Assembly (NCBI RefSeq): GCF_019665785.1
Contig: NZ_CP081149.1
Coordinates: 1,798,001 to 1,862,000, forward strand
Source of the DNA: Deefgea piscis
GTDB lineage: Bacteria; Pseudomonadota; Gammaproteobacteria; Burkholderiales; Chitinibacteraceae
Direction: 5' to 3'
Length of the DNA stretch: 64,000 bases
The notes under the pieces were generated by a model. It saw only the letters and a program-made list of their open reading frames with translations. It searched no databases and had not been told where the DNA came from. This document shows, one piece after another, positions 18,056 to 25,716 of this stretch (the first letter of the stretch is position 1; each line of letters starts with the position of its first letter). The position numbers and the translations under genes are program-made.

Positions 18056-20209
18056 GTGTTCAATAAATTTACTAAATCTTTTGCTTTCGGCAAAAATACC
18101 GTCACTATCGAAACTGGTGAAATTGCTCGCCAAGCTACTGGCGCCGTGATGGTGGATGTAGATGGTACATCTGTATTAGTGACTGTCGTTGCTGCCCGCT
18201 CGGTTAAGCCGGGCCAAGATTTTTTCCCGTTGACTGTTGATTACCAAGAGCGTACTTACGCTGCAGGTAAAATCCCAGGTGGCTTCTTTAAGCGTGAAGG
18301 CAAGCCATCTGAAAAAGAAGTGTTGACGAGTCGTTTGATCGATCGTCCGATTCGTCCGTTGTTCCCTGAAGGTTTCTTTAACGACATCCAAATTATTGCA
18401 ACGGTGATGTCGATTAATCCTGAAGTTGATTCTGATATCCCAGCAATGATCGGTGCTTCTGCTGCATTGACTTTATCTGGTGTGCCTTTTGATGGCCCAA
18501 TTGGCGCTGCGCGCGTGGGTTATATCAATGGCGAATATGTATTGTGTCCAGCGATGTCTGAAATGAAAGATAGCCAAATGGACTTGGTGGTTGCTGGTAC
18601 GAGCCAAGCGGTATTGATGGTTGAGTCTGAAGCTAATGAATTATCAGAAAGTGTGATGTTGGGCGCGGTGGTATTTGGTCACGAGCAAATGCAAGTGGCT
18701 ATTAACGCGATCAATGAATTGGCGGATGAAGTTAACCCAGAATTGTTTGACTGGACTGCACCTGTTGCCAATGAAGAATTGATTGCACAGGTTCGCAGTA
18801 TTGCTGCAGAAGGCTTGGCACAAGGCTTTAAACTACGTCAAAAACAAGCTCGCACACAAAAAATCAATGAAACTTGGGCTTTGGTTAAAGATGCTTTGAT
18901 TACTGAAGAAACTGGCACCTTGGCTGCCAATGAAATCAAAGGTATCTTTAAGGGCTTAGAAGGCGAGATCGTTCGTGGCCAAATCTTGGCTGGTGAGCCG
19001 CGTATTGATGGTCGTGATACGCGTACCGTGCGTCCAATCTCGATCCGCACTGGTGTATTGCCACGTGCACATGGTTCGGTATTGTTTACTCGTGGTGAAA
19101 CTCAAGCTATTGCTGCGGCAACTTTGGGTACTAAGCTCGATGAGCAAAAAATTGATGCGTTGCATGGTGGCTACACTGATAGCTTTATGTTGCATTACAA
19201 CTTCCCGCCGTATTCAACAGGTGAAACTGGCCGTGTAGGTGTACCAAAGCGTCGCGAAATTGGTCATGGTCGTTTAGCTAAACGTGCTTTGATTGCAATG
19301 TTGCCAAACAAAGAAGACTTCGCGTACTCAATGCGCGTTGTGTCTGAAATCACTGAATCAAACGGTTCGTCTTCAATGGCTTCTGTTTGCGGTGGTTGCT
19401 TGGCATTGATGGATGCCGGTGTACCGATGAAAAACCACGTTGCGGGTATCGCAATGGGGTTGATTAAAGAAGGTAATGCTTTCGCCGTGTTGTCAGACAT
19501 CTTGGGTGATGAAGACCATCTTGGTGATATGGACTTTAAAGTTGCAGGTACTGAAAACGGTATCACTGCGCTGCAAATGGACATCAAAATCACCGGCATC
19601 ACCAAAGAGATCATGCGCGTTGCGCTTGACCAAGCCAAAGAAGGTCGTGTTCACATCATCGGCATCATGAAAGGTGCTCTTGATGGCGCTCGTGAAGAGG
19701 TGAGCGAGCATGCGCCACGTCTTTACACTATGAAAATCAATCCAGAAAAAATCCGTGATGTGATTGGTAAGGGTGGTTCGGTTATTCGCGCTTTGACCGA
19801 AGAAACTGGCACGCAAATCGACATTACTGAAGATGGCACTATTACGATTGCTTCTGTTTCGGCGGAAGGTGCTGCTGAAGCGCGTCGTCGTATCGAAGAA
19901 ATTACTGCTGAAGTTGAAATTGGTCGTATCTACGAAGGTCCTGTGGTGAAGATTTTGGACAAAAACGTAGGTGCTATTGTTTCAATCATGCCTGGTAAAG
20001 ATGGTTTGGTGCACATCAGCCAAATTGCAAATGAGCGTATCAATAACGTGGGCGATTACCTAAAAGAAGGTGAAATTGTTCGTGTTAAGGTGATTGAGCA
20101 AGACGAAAAAGGTCGTATTCGCTTGTCAATCAAGGCGGTTTTGAATGATGAGGCTGCCGTTGCTGCTCCTGCAGTGGTAGAAGTTGTGACTGAATCAACG
20201 CCAGAGTAA
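18056..20209 (+). CDS. pnp: Polyribonucleotide nucleotidyltransferase
   Basis: Phosphorolytic 3'-5' exoribonuclease and RNA degradosome component. The 717-residue protein has two RNase PH domains joined by a helical domain, then KH (about 560-620; [20 protein letters not shown]) and S1 (about 625-695; [17 protein letters not shown]). The start is GTG at 18056, well placed behind AAAGGAC and matching the family N-terminus ([28 protein letters not shown]). The preceding leader is highly structured. A terminator follows. Confidence 0.98.
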   Translation: MFNKFTKSFAFGKNTVTIETGEIARQATGAVMVDVDGTSVLVTVVAARSVKPGQDFFPLTVDYQERTYAAGKIPGGFFKREGKPSEKEVLTSRLIDRPIRPLFPEGFFNDIQIIATVMSINPEVDSDIPAMIGASAALTLSGVPFDGPIGAARVGYINGEYVLCPAMSEMKDSQMDLVVAGTSQAVLMVESEANELSESVMLGAVVFGHEQMQVAINAINELADEVNPELFDWTAPVANEELIAQVRSIAAEGLAQGFKLRQKQARTQKINETWALVKDALITEETGTLAANEIKGIFKGLEGEIVRGQILAGEPRIDGRDTRTVRPISIRTGVLPRAHGSVLFTRGETQAIAAATLGTKLDEQKIDALHGGYTDSFMLHYNFPPYSTGETGRVGVPKRREIGHGRLAKRALIAMLPNKEDFAYSMRVVSEITESNGSSSMASVCGGCLALMDAGVPMKNHVAGIAMGLIKEGNAFAVLSDILGDEDHLGDMDFKVAGTENGITALQMDIKITGITKEIMRVALDQAKEGRVHIIGIMKGALDGAREEVSEHAPRLYTMKINPEKIRDVIGKGGSVIRALTEETGTQIDITEDGTITIASVSAEGAAEARRRIEEITAEVEIGRIYEGPVVKILDKNVGAIVSIMPGKDGLVHISQIANERINNVGDYLKEGEIVRVKVIEQDEKGRIRLSIKAVLNDEAAVAAPAVVEVVTESTPE

Positions 20210-20242
20210 TCATGATGCGCCTAAGGCGCTTCAATAAATAAA

Positions 20243-20268
20243 AAACGGGCACTTTTAAGTGCCCGTTT
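20243..20268. terminator. Bidirectional terminator, pnp / phasin
   Basis: Perfect 12-bp stem AAACGGGCACTT-TT-AAGTGCCCGTTT between convergent genes. Confidence 0.9.
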
Positions 20269-20290
20269 GTTTGTATTGTATATGACTGGT

Positions 20291-20860
20291 TTATTGGGCA
20301 GTAGAGCCGGCACTGTTGGTTTTTTTGCTTGCAGTTTTTACCGCGTCTGCAGTGGCTGTAGATGCTGCTTTTACAGAAGCATCGGCGAAGTCAGCAACTT
20401 GTTTGGCGGCTTTGGTCATGCTGTCTACTGCGGCAGCAGTAGCTTGTACAGTTGATTTCACGGCAGCTACAGCAACATCAGCCCCTGCAGGTGCTGATTT
20501 AACAAAACGGTCTAAGCCAGATACAACATTCTTGTTAAAAAATACACTGCGCTCATCAATCAGTTTGCTGAATTCAGTTTGGGCTTGAGAGGCGATTTCA
20601 TATAAATTTTTGCCGTAGGCTAGAGATTGTTCAATCGCAGCTTCAGACAGTTTTTGTTGGTTAGAAAATGCGGTTTGTGCATCTTTAAATGTGCTAAATT
20701 GTTTTACATTACGAGCACTTTCTTCTAGCGTATTTTTCGCGGTTTCAATTTGTAATTGAACAAGACGATCGGCGGTATCAATTGAGATGCGCGCGAAACG
20801 TAATACTGTTTCCAGTTGTTCGGTTGCAAAGTCGTTTAGTTGTTGCTGTGCTGTTGTCAT
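20291..20860 (-). CDS. phaP: Phasin family protein (PHA granule-associated)
   Basis: Phasins coat polyhydroxyalkanoate granules. This 189-residue protein is helical and Ala-rich, with the phasin core QLNDFATEQLETVLRFARIS, SNQQKLSEAAIEQSLAYGKN and LIDERSVFF. A low-complexity Ala/Thr/Lys tail follows. I start at ATG 20860 (MTTAQQQLNDF) behind AGGAGAA, not at the longer open frame from 20932. It is divergent from phaR, its usual repressor, and the shared intergenic region holds a repeated TGCA-type site. The PHA synthase genes are not in the window. Confidence 0.9.
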   Translation of the reverse strand: MTTAQQQLNDFATEQLETVLRFARISIDTADRLVQLQIETAKNTLEESARNVKQFSTFKDAQTAFSNQQKLSEAAIEQSLAYGKNLYEIASQAQTEFSKLIDERSVFFNKNVVSGLDRFVKSAPAGADVAVAAVKSTVQATAAAVDSMTKAAKQVADFADASVKAASTATADAVKTASKKTNSAGSTAQ

Positions 20861-20913
20861 GCTAAATTCTCCTGAATGGTAAGGGGCTAAACCAGACGCA
20901 AGCTGGCAATTGC

Positions 20914-20982
20914 TGCAGTGCACAATACGCATTCATTTTGGAAGAGCTTTTTATTGTTGTCAATATAATTTTGTGCAGTGCA
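20914..20982. promoter_or_regulatory. Two TTGTGCA(C/G)TGCA sites between phaP and phaR
   Basis: TTGTGCAGTGCA lies at 20971-20982, and TTGTGCACTGCA on the opposite strand at 20914-20925. Each contains TGCA-N-TGCA with dyad symmetry, and their starts are 57 bases apart. PhaR proteins are known to bind TGC-rich sites near phasin promoters, so these are good candidates for the PhaR operators. Confidence 0.6.
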
Positions 20983-21059
20983 TCATGTTGCGCCAGTCTC
21001 TGCACAGGGCTATTCTCTAATGGTATGGTGAGTAGTTCAATTTTTCGAGGATTGAGTCA

Positions 21060-21731
21060 ATGAGTGTCGAAAAGCGTGTCATTAAGAAGTATCCAAATCG
21101 TCGTTTATACGATACCCATACTAGTAGCTATATCACGCTAGCAGATGTAAAGCAGCTGGTGCTAGATGGGACGGATATTTCCATAGTTGATGCGAAGACC
21201 AGTGAAGATTTAACACGCAGTGTTTTGCTTCAAATTATTTTGGAAGAAGAAGCTGGTGGTATGCCTATGTTTTCTTATGATGTTCTGACGCAAATCATTC
21301 GTTTTTATGGTCATGCAATGCAGGGATTGATGGGGAATTATCTAGAAAAAAACATGCAACTATTTGCTGAAATGCAGGTGCGATTGCAAGATCAGGCAAA
21401 ATCTACGACGTTGGCCGATAATCCATTGTTTAGTAATCATAATTTGTGGGGCGAATTCATGAAGTTCCAAGGCCCTGCGATACAAAACATGATGGGTAAC
21501 TATTTGGAAAGTAGCACTACGATGTTTGTTGATATGCAACAGCAACTACAAGATCGTGCAAAAAATCTTTTTACAGGCTTTGGTATGCCGGGTGGCCCGC
21601 AACGTGCAGATGTGGATGATTTGCAGCCAACAGCCCCTCCTGATGCGATGGCTCCTGCAGCAGATGAAGTGACTAAAGATGAAGTGATTAAAAAAACTAC
21701 TGTTCGGCGTAAACCGGCACCTAAGGCATGA
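21060..21731 (+). CDS. phaR: Polyhydroxyalkanoate synthesis repressor PhaR
   Basis: DNA-binding regulator that releases phasin promoters when it binds PHA. The 223-residue protein has the N-terminal PHB/PHA accumulation DNA-binding domain (VIKKYPNRRLYDTHTSSYITLADV, about 6-66). Two copies of a MNYLE-type PHB-binding element follow, MQGLMGNYLEKNMQLFAEMQ and its relative with NMMGNYLESSTTMFVDMQ. The tail is Pro/Lys-rich. It is divergent from phaP and followed by a strong terminator. Confidence 0.95.
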   Translation: MSVEKRVIKKYPNRRLYDTHTSSYITLADVKQLVLDGTDISIVDAKTSEDLTRSVLLQIILEEEAGGMPMFSYDVLTQIIRFYGHAMQGLMGNYLEKNMQLFAEMQVRLQDQAKSTTLADNPLFSNHNLWGEFMKFQGPAIQNMMGNYLESSTTMFVDMQQQLQDRAKNLFTGFGMPGGPQRADVDDLQPTAPPDAMAPAADEVTKDEVIKKTTVRRKPAPKA

Positions 21732-21794
21732 CAATGTTGGGGTGTAAATCTTCATCGTAAAAAGTGGTTTAGAGTAAATAATCATTAACGTTTA

Positions 21795-21825
21795 AACGCA
21801 GCCCCGTGTGGGGCTGCGTTGTTTT
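21795..21825 (+). terminator. Terminator after phaR
   Basis: AACGCAGCCCC-GTGT-GGGGCTGCGTT, an 11-bp stem with a 4-base loop followed by GTTTT. Confidence 0.9.
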
Positions 21826-21839
21826 GAGGGAATGTATTT

Positions 21840-22619
21840 ATGGCTATGTCGGAATTATATCTTCGGCGATTTGCTGGTATTGCACGTTTGTATGGTGCTG
21901 ATAGTTTGGTGAAGTTTCATTCTGCTCGGGTTTGCGTAATTGGTGTTGGTGGTGTTGGTTCTTGGGCCGCAGAAGCTTTGGCGCGCTCTGGTGTTGGACG
22001 GGTGACTTTGATTGATTTGGATGATATTTGTATTTCTAATACCAATCGGCAGCTGCCAGCTTTGACGGGGGAGTTTGGTCGGATGAAGGTTGCCGTTGTT
22101 GCGGAGCGGATGTTGGCAATCAATCCTGAAATGGAAGTTATTCAAATTGAGGATTTTATTTCTACAGAAAATTTCGCTGAGTATTTGGCAGGGAAGTTTG
22201 ATTTTGTTATCGACTGTATTGATAGCGTTAAAACCAAGGCGGCTTTGATTGCGTGGTGTCGGCGTAATAAACTAAAGCTGATTACTGTTGGTGGGGCGGG
22301 TGGTCAAATTGATCCGACACAAATTACAGTAGATGATTTAAGTCGGACATTACAAGACCCGCTGGCATCTAAGGTGCGTAGTTTGTTGCGTCGTGATTAT
22401 CAGTTTCCGAAGCAGGGGAAAAAATTCGGAATTGAGTGCGTGTATTCGACAGAACAATTGGTATATCCACAGGCCGACGGCACGGTATGTGCAATTAAGC
22501 CTCAGCCTGGTGAGGGTGTTCGTTTGGATTGCGAGGGCGGATTTGGTGCGGTAATGACGGTGACTGCGACTTTTGGTTTGGTTGCCGTTTCTAGGGTGTT
22601 GAAGGCTTTAGCAAAATAA
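21840..22619 (+). CDS. tcdA: tRNA threonylcarbamoyladenosine dehydratase
   Basis: ThiF/E1-like, ATP-dependent enzyme that cyclises t6A37 to ct6A in tRNA. The 259-residue protein has the nucleotide loop VIGVGGVGSWAAEALARSG, LIDLDDICISNTNRQ, FVIDCIDSVKTKAAL and GGAGGQIDPTQI. The start at 21840 is supported by GAGGGA eight bases upstream; a second ATG lies two codons later. Single gene with terminators on both sides. Confidence 0.93.
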   Translation: MAMSELYLRRFAGIARLYGADSLVKFHSARVCVIGVGGVGSWAAEALARSGVGRVTLIDLDDICISNTNRQLPALTGEFGRMKVAVVAERMLAINPEMEVIQIEDFISTENFAEYLAGKFDFVIDCIDSVKTKAALIAWCRRNKLKLITVGGAGGQIDPTQITVDDLSRTLQDPLASKVRSLLRRDYQFPKQGKKFGIECVYSTEQLVYPQADGTVCAIKPQPGEGVRLDCEGGFGAVMTVTATFGLVAVSRVLKALAK

Positions 22620-22648
22620 AAAAAGCCATGGTCACCCATGGCTTTTTT
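22619..22648. terminator. Bidirectional terminator, tcdA / rplI
   Basis: AAAAAAGCCATGG-TCAC-CCATGGCTTTTTT, a perfect 13-bp stem between convergent genes. Confidence 0.9.
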
Positions 22649-22670
22649 AGTGTCATCTTGTTGAGGCTAA

Positions 22671-23123
22671 TTAAGCAGCTTCACCAACAACAACTAATTT
22701 AATTGTGCTTACAACGTCGTGGTGCAATGCTAATGCCACTTCGTATTCGCCGATGGCCTTGAATGGGCCTTCTGGCAAACGCACTTCAAATTTCTTGATT
22801 TCGATACCAGTTGCAGTGATTGCATCGGCGATATCTTGAGTCGTTACTGAACCAAACAAGCGTCCATCAACACCGGCTTTTTGGCCGATAGTGAAGGTTG
22901 AGCCTTCTAGTTGAGCAGCACGAGCTTGTGCTTGAGCCAAGATTTCTGCTTGTTTAACTTCCAACTCAGCACGGCGAGCTTCAAATTCAGCTAAGTTAGC
23001 TGCATTTGCGCGTTTTGCTTTGCCTTGTGGGATCAAGAAGTTACGTGCGTAACCATCTTTCACTTTAACTACGTCGCCTAATGTACCTAGGTTTGCTACT
23101 TTTTCGAGTAGGATAATTTGCAT
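22671..23123 (-). CDS. rplI: 50S ribosomal protein L9
   Basis: 23S rRNA-binding protein at the L1 stalk base. The 150-residue protein has the L9 signature [21 protein letters not shown], the connecting long helix (about 41-75) and the C-terminal domain with [14 protein letters not shown]. It is the last gene of the minus-strand rpsF-priB-rpsR-rplI operon. Confidence 0.98.
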   Translation of the reverse strand: MQIILLEKVANLGTLGDVVKVKDGYARNFLIPQGKAKRANAANLAEFEARRAELEVKQAEILAQAQARAAQLEGSTFTIGQKAGVDGRLFGSVTTQDIADAITATGIEIKKFEVRLPEGPFKAIGEYEVALALHHDVVSTIKLVVVGEAA

Positions 23124-23143
23124 GTTAAGTTCTCCTTGCTCGA

Positions 23144-23371
23144 TTAGTGTTGGTCAGTGTACGGCAACAAAGCCAAAAAGCGAGCCAATTTGATGGCAGT
23201 CGACAATTGACGTTGGTATTTAGCTTTAGTACCAGTGATACGTGCAGGAATAATCTTGCCGTTTTCAGAGATAAAGTCTTTAAGCAAGGCAACGTCTTTG
23301 TAATCAACGTGCAAAATGCCTTCGGCAGAGAAGCGGCAGAATTTCTTCCGCTTGAAAAGATTGCGAGACAT
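23144..23371 (-). CDS. rpsR: 30S ribosomal protein S18
   Basis: Binds S6 and the 16S rRNA platform. At 75 residues it has normal length, with the signatures [21 protein letters not shown] and [13 protein letters not shown]. It lies between priB and rplI in the conserved operon. Confidence 0.98.
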   Translation of the reverse strand: MSRNLFKRKKFCRFSAEGILHVDYKDVALLKDFISENGKIIPARITGTKAKYQRQLSTAIKLARFLALLPYTDQH

Positions 23372-23380
23372 GAGATTTCC

Positions 23381-23686
23381 TCAATTCAAAAGTTCAAATG
23401 CATCAATATGCAAAACCAGAGCATGACGAAAACGTTGGTTTTTTGCTGCGAGAAATCCTTTGCATTTTAGCTTTTGTTCTGGAGCTAGATTGGCAATTGC
23501 TTGCGCTATCTCGCCCAGAGCTAAAAAAGGAATTTCACATTCAACTTTGCGAGCACTGCCAAGCTGCATTTGTGATGATTGGTGGAGTATCCGCCCTTCA
23601 ATCACAGGAATACCTGCTGGTGTGTTGTGTAAATTTGAATCGCTAACCAAAAAACCTTCGATTAGTACTCGGTTTCGTAAGTTCAA
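23381..23686 (-). CDS. priB: Primosomal replication protein N
   Basis: Single-stranded DNA-binding OB-fold protein of the PriA restart primosome. The 101-residue protein has the family motif NTPAGIPVIEGRILH and CEIPFLALGEIA, and its place between rpsF and rpsR is diagnostic. The only usable start in the open frame is TTG at 23686, ten bases after the rpsF stop and without a clear Shine-Dalgarno. Translation therefore probably depends on coupling to rpsF and may keep PriB scarce compared with S6 and S18 (inference). Confidence 0.9.
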   Translation of the reverse strand: MNLRNRVLIEGFLVSDSNLHNTPAGIPVIEGRILHQSSQMQLGSARKVECEIPFLALGEIAQAIANLAPEQKLKCKGFLAAKNQRFRHALVLHIDAFELLN

Positions 23687-23696
23687 TTTAGCCGAA

Positions 23697-24062
23697 TTAA
23701 GCGGCTAGGCCTTCACCAGCAGCTTGTGACAATGATTTAGATTTTTCTTCTTTCATCATTGGCGAAGCTTCGGTTGCAGCAACATCAGTTTTTAGTGTCA
23801 AGTGACGTAAAACTGCATCATTGAATTTGAATGCGTGTTCGATTTCATCCAAAGTTGCTTGGCTGCACTCGATGTTCATCATTACATAATGAGCTTTGTG
23901 AATCTTTTGGATTGGGTAAGCCAATTGACGACGGCCCCAGTCTTCCAAGCGGTGAATTGAGCCTGCACCTGCAGTAATCAGGGCTTTGTAACGCTCGATC
24001 ATTGCTGGAACTTGTTCGCTTTGATCAGGGTGTATGATAAATACGATTTCATAATGTCGCAT
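23697..24062 (-). CDS. rpsF: 30S ribosomal protein S6
   Basis: First gene of the operon and partner of S18. The 121-residue protein begins [19 protein letters not shown] and has [16 protein letters not shown] and HYVMMNIE. The charged C-terminal tail ([13 protein letters not shown]) is typical of S6. The ribosome-binding site AAGGAGA directly precedes ATG 24062. A hairpin resembling the S6:S18 autoregulatory element lies 21 bases upstream. Confidence 0.97.
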   Translation of the reverse strand: MRHYEIVFIIHPDQSEQVPAMIERYKALITAGAGSIHRLEDWGRRQLAYPIQKIHKAHYVMMNIECSQATLDEIEHAFKFNDAVLRHLTLKTDVAATEASPMMKEEKSKSLSQAAGEGLAA

Positions 24063-24083
24063 GAAGTCTCCTTACGGGTTACA

Positions 24084-24161
24084 GCCTACCGCTAGCGACC
24101 ACGGTTAGGCAAGGTTGTAGAACCAATGAATTTAGCCTTTTTTTTGGATTTAGGCAAGGTT
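24084..24161 (-). promoter_or_regulatory. Leader of rpsF: CCG-containing hairpin and direct repeat
   Basis: On the minus strand, GCCTA-A-CCG and CGG-TAGGC (24084-24110) form a hairpin carrying a CCG triplet, similar in form to the known S6:S18-binding leader motif. The 12-mer TTAGGCAAGGTT occurs twice (24105-24116 and 24150-24161, plus-strand reading), so part of the hairpin arm is duplicated upstream. Confidence 0.5.
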
Positions 24162-24180
24162 TATATGGATCTAATTTGTA

Positions 24181-24504
24181 TCAACGTTCGATTTCGTCGA
24201 TTTTTCCACTGATGGCAGCCCATGTTGCATGGTCGTCGAGCGGTTCTTTTTTCTCAACTATTGTTGGCCATACTTTTGCCAGTTCTGCATTGAGTGCGAT
24301 GAAGTCGTGCATCTCTGCGGGTACGTCGTCTTCTGCGTAAATGGCTTCGACTGGGCATTCTGCTACGCACAGTGTGCAATCGATGCATTCGTCAGGATCA
24401 ATGACGAGAAAGTTTGGGCCTTCACGAAAGCAATCTACTGGGCAAACATCAACGCAGTCTGTGTATTTGCATTTCACGCAGGCATCGGTCACAACGTAAG
24501 TCAT
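24181..24504 (-). CDS. fdxA: Seven-iron ferredoxin FdxA
   Basis: Small electron carrier with one [3Fe-4S] and one [4Fe-4S] cluster. The 107-residue protein has [18 protein letters not shown] near the N-terminus and [12 protein letters not shown] at about 40-51, the Azotobacter FdI/FdxA pattern. The C-terminal extension with [15 protein letters not shown] is typical. It is divergent from gluQ, with 71 bases between the starts. Confidence 0.95.
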   Translation of the reverse strand: MTYVVTDACVKCKYTDCVDVCPVDCFREGPNFLVIDPDECIDCTLCVAECPVEAIYAEDDVPAEMHDFIALNAELAKVWPTIVEKKEPLDDHATWAAISGKIDEIER

Positions 24505-24575
24505 CGCTTGTCCTTTTTTGTGTCGACTGTAAAAATGTCACTATTTTAGCAGACTGTGGTCTTAACTGGTTAATC

Positions 24576-25538
24576 ATGGGTTTTAGTCAAAGTGATCATT
24601 CAGACGTTGTTGTTACCCCATATGTTGGGCGTTTTGCGCCCAGTCCTACAGGGCACTTGCATATGGGTTCTTTGTTGGCAGCTACTGCCAGTTACTTGGA
24701 GGCGAGGGCTCATTCTGGGCGATGGTTGTTGCGAATAGAGGATGTGGATCGAGGGCGAATTGAGGTTGCTGCTGCTGATTCGATTGTCAATACATTGCTA
24801 CGATTCGGATTTGAGTGGGATGGGCCTGTATTATATCAATCTACTCAATATGCTATGTATAGTGCCGCGCTCTCTGATTTAATAAAGGATGGGGGGGTAT
24901 ACCCTTGCTTTTGTTCTAGGAGAGAAATTGCGCTTCATGCTCGAAGCGGTGTAGATGGTATTGTTTATCCAGGCACGTGTCGGCTTGGCGTTACAAAAAA
25001 AAGGGGCGCGCATTCTTGGCGTATGCGAACGGAAGATAGAGATTATTTATTCTTGGATGAAATTCAAGGATGGCAAACCCAAAATCTAGCAAGAGATGTT
25101 GGTGATTTTGTTTTGCTCCGTGCCGATGGATGCTGGGCTTATCAGCTGGCCGTAGTGGTTGATGACGCTGCTTCAGGGGTGACGCATGTGGTGCGGGGGG
25201 CAGACTTGTTGGATTCAAGCCCTCGACAAATTGCATTGCAGCAAGGACTTAATTTACCCTCTGTAAAATATGCACATATTCCGGTGCTTGCTGATTTGGG
25301 TGGCGAGAAACTAAGTAAGCAAAATAAAGCACCAGCCTTGCAAAAAGGGAAAGAAGTTTGGCAGTTATGGCAATGTCTTGATGTTTTGGGTCAGCAGCCT
25401 CCTGTCGAATTACAAAGAAGCGATTTAAAAAGTTTATGGCTTTGGGCGTTTTCTGCTTGGGATTTGGCTAAAATCCCTAAAAAACGTAGCGTGTCTGTTA
25501 CGCTCGAACAAAAAAATGAATATAAAATTCTGTTCTAG
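24576..25538 (+). CDS. gluQ: Glutamyl-Q tRNA(Asp) synthetase
   Basis: Truncated GluRS paralogue that attaches Glu to queuosine in the anticodon of tRNA-Asp. Real start at ATG 24576 (320 residues); the open frame before it runs over the fdxA start. Motifs are GRFAPSPTGHLHMGSLLA (HIGH-like, with HMGS), the zinc site CFCSRREI...YPGTCR, and the KMSKS-like GGEKLSKQNKA. The anticodon-binding domain of full GluRS is absent, as expected. Also called gluQRS or yadB. Confidence 0.94.
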   Translation: MGFSQSDHSDVVVTPYVGRFAPSPTGHLHMGSLLAATASYLEARAHSGRWLLRIEDVDRGRIEVAAADSIVNTLLRFGFEWDGPVLYQSTQYAMYSAALSDLIKDGGVYPCFCSRREIALHARSGVDGIVYPGTCRLGVTKKRGAHSWRMRTEDRDYLFLDEIQGWQTQNLARDVGDFVLLRADGCWAYQLAVVVDDAASGVTHVVRGADLLDSSPRQIALQQGLNLPSVKYAHIPVLADLGGEKLSKQNKAPALQKGKEVWQLWQCLDVLGQQPPVELQRSDLKSLWLWAFSAWDLAKIPKKRSVSVTLEQKNEYKILF

Positions 25539-25716
25539 ATTGAATTGTTAGTATTATCGAGAAAGTTTTTGTAAATAATATGTATCATTTGGCGGCTATT
25601 AAATTACGCTGTCTTAATTTGAAAGCTTTGTACTTGATTCGTGTTTGTTATTGATTGAATATAATCAAGATAAGAATGAAGTAAAATTTAGAATGATCGC
25701 GATTGGGAGATTGCTT

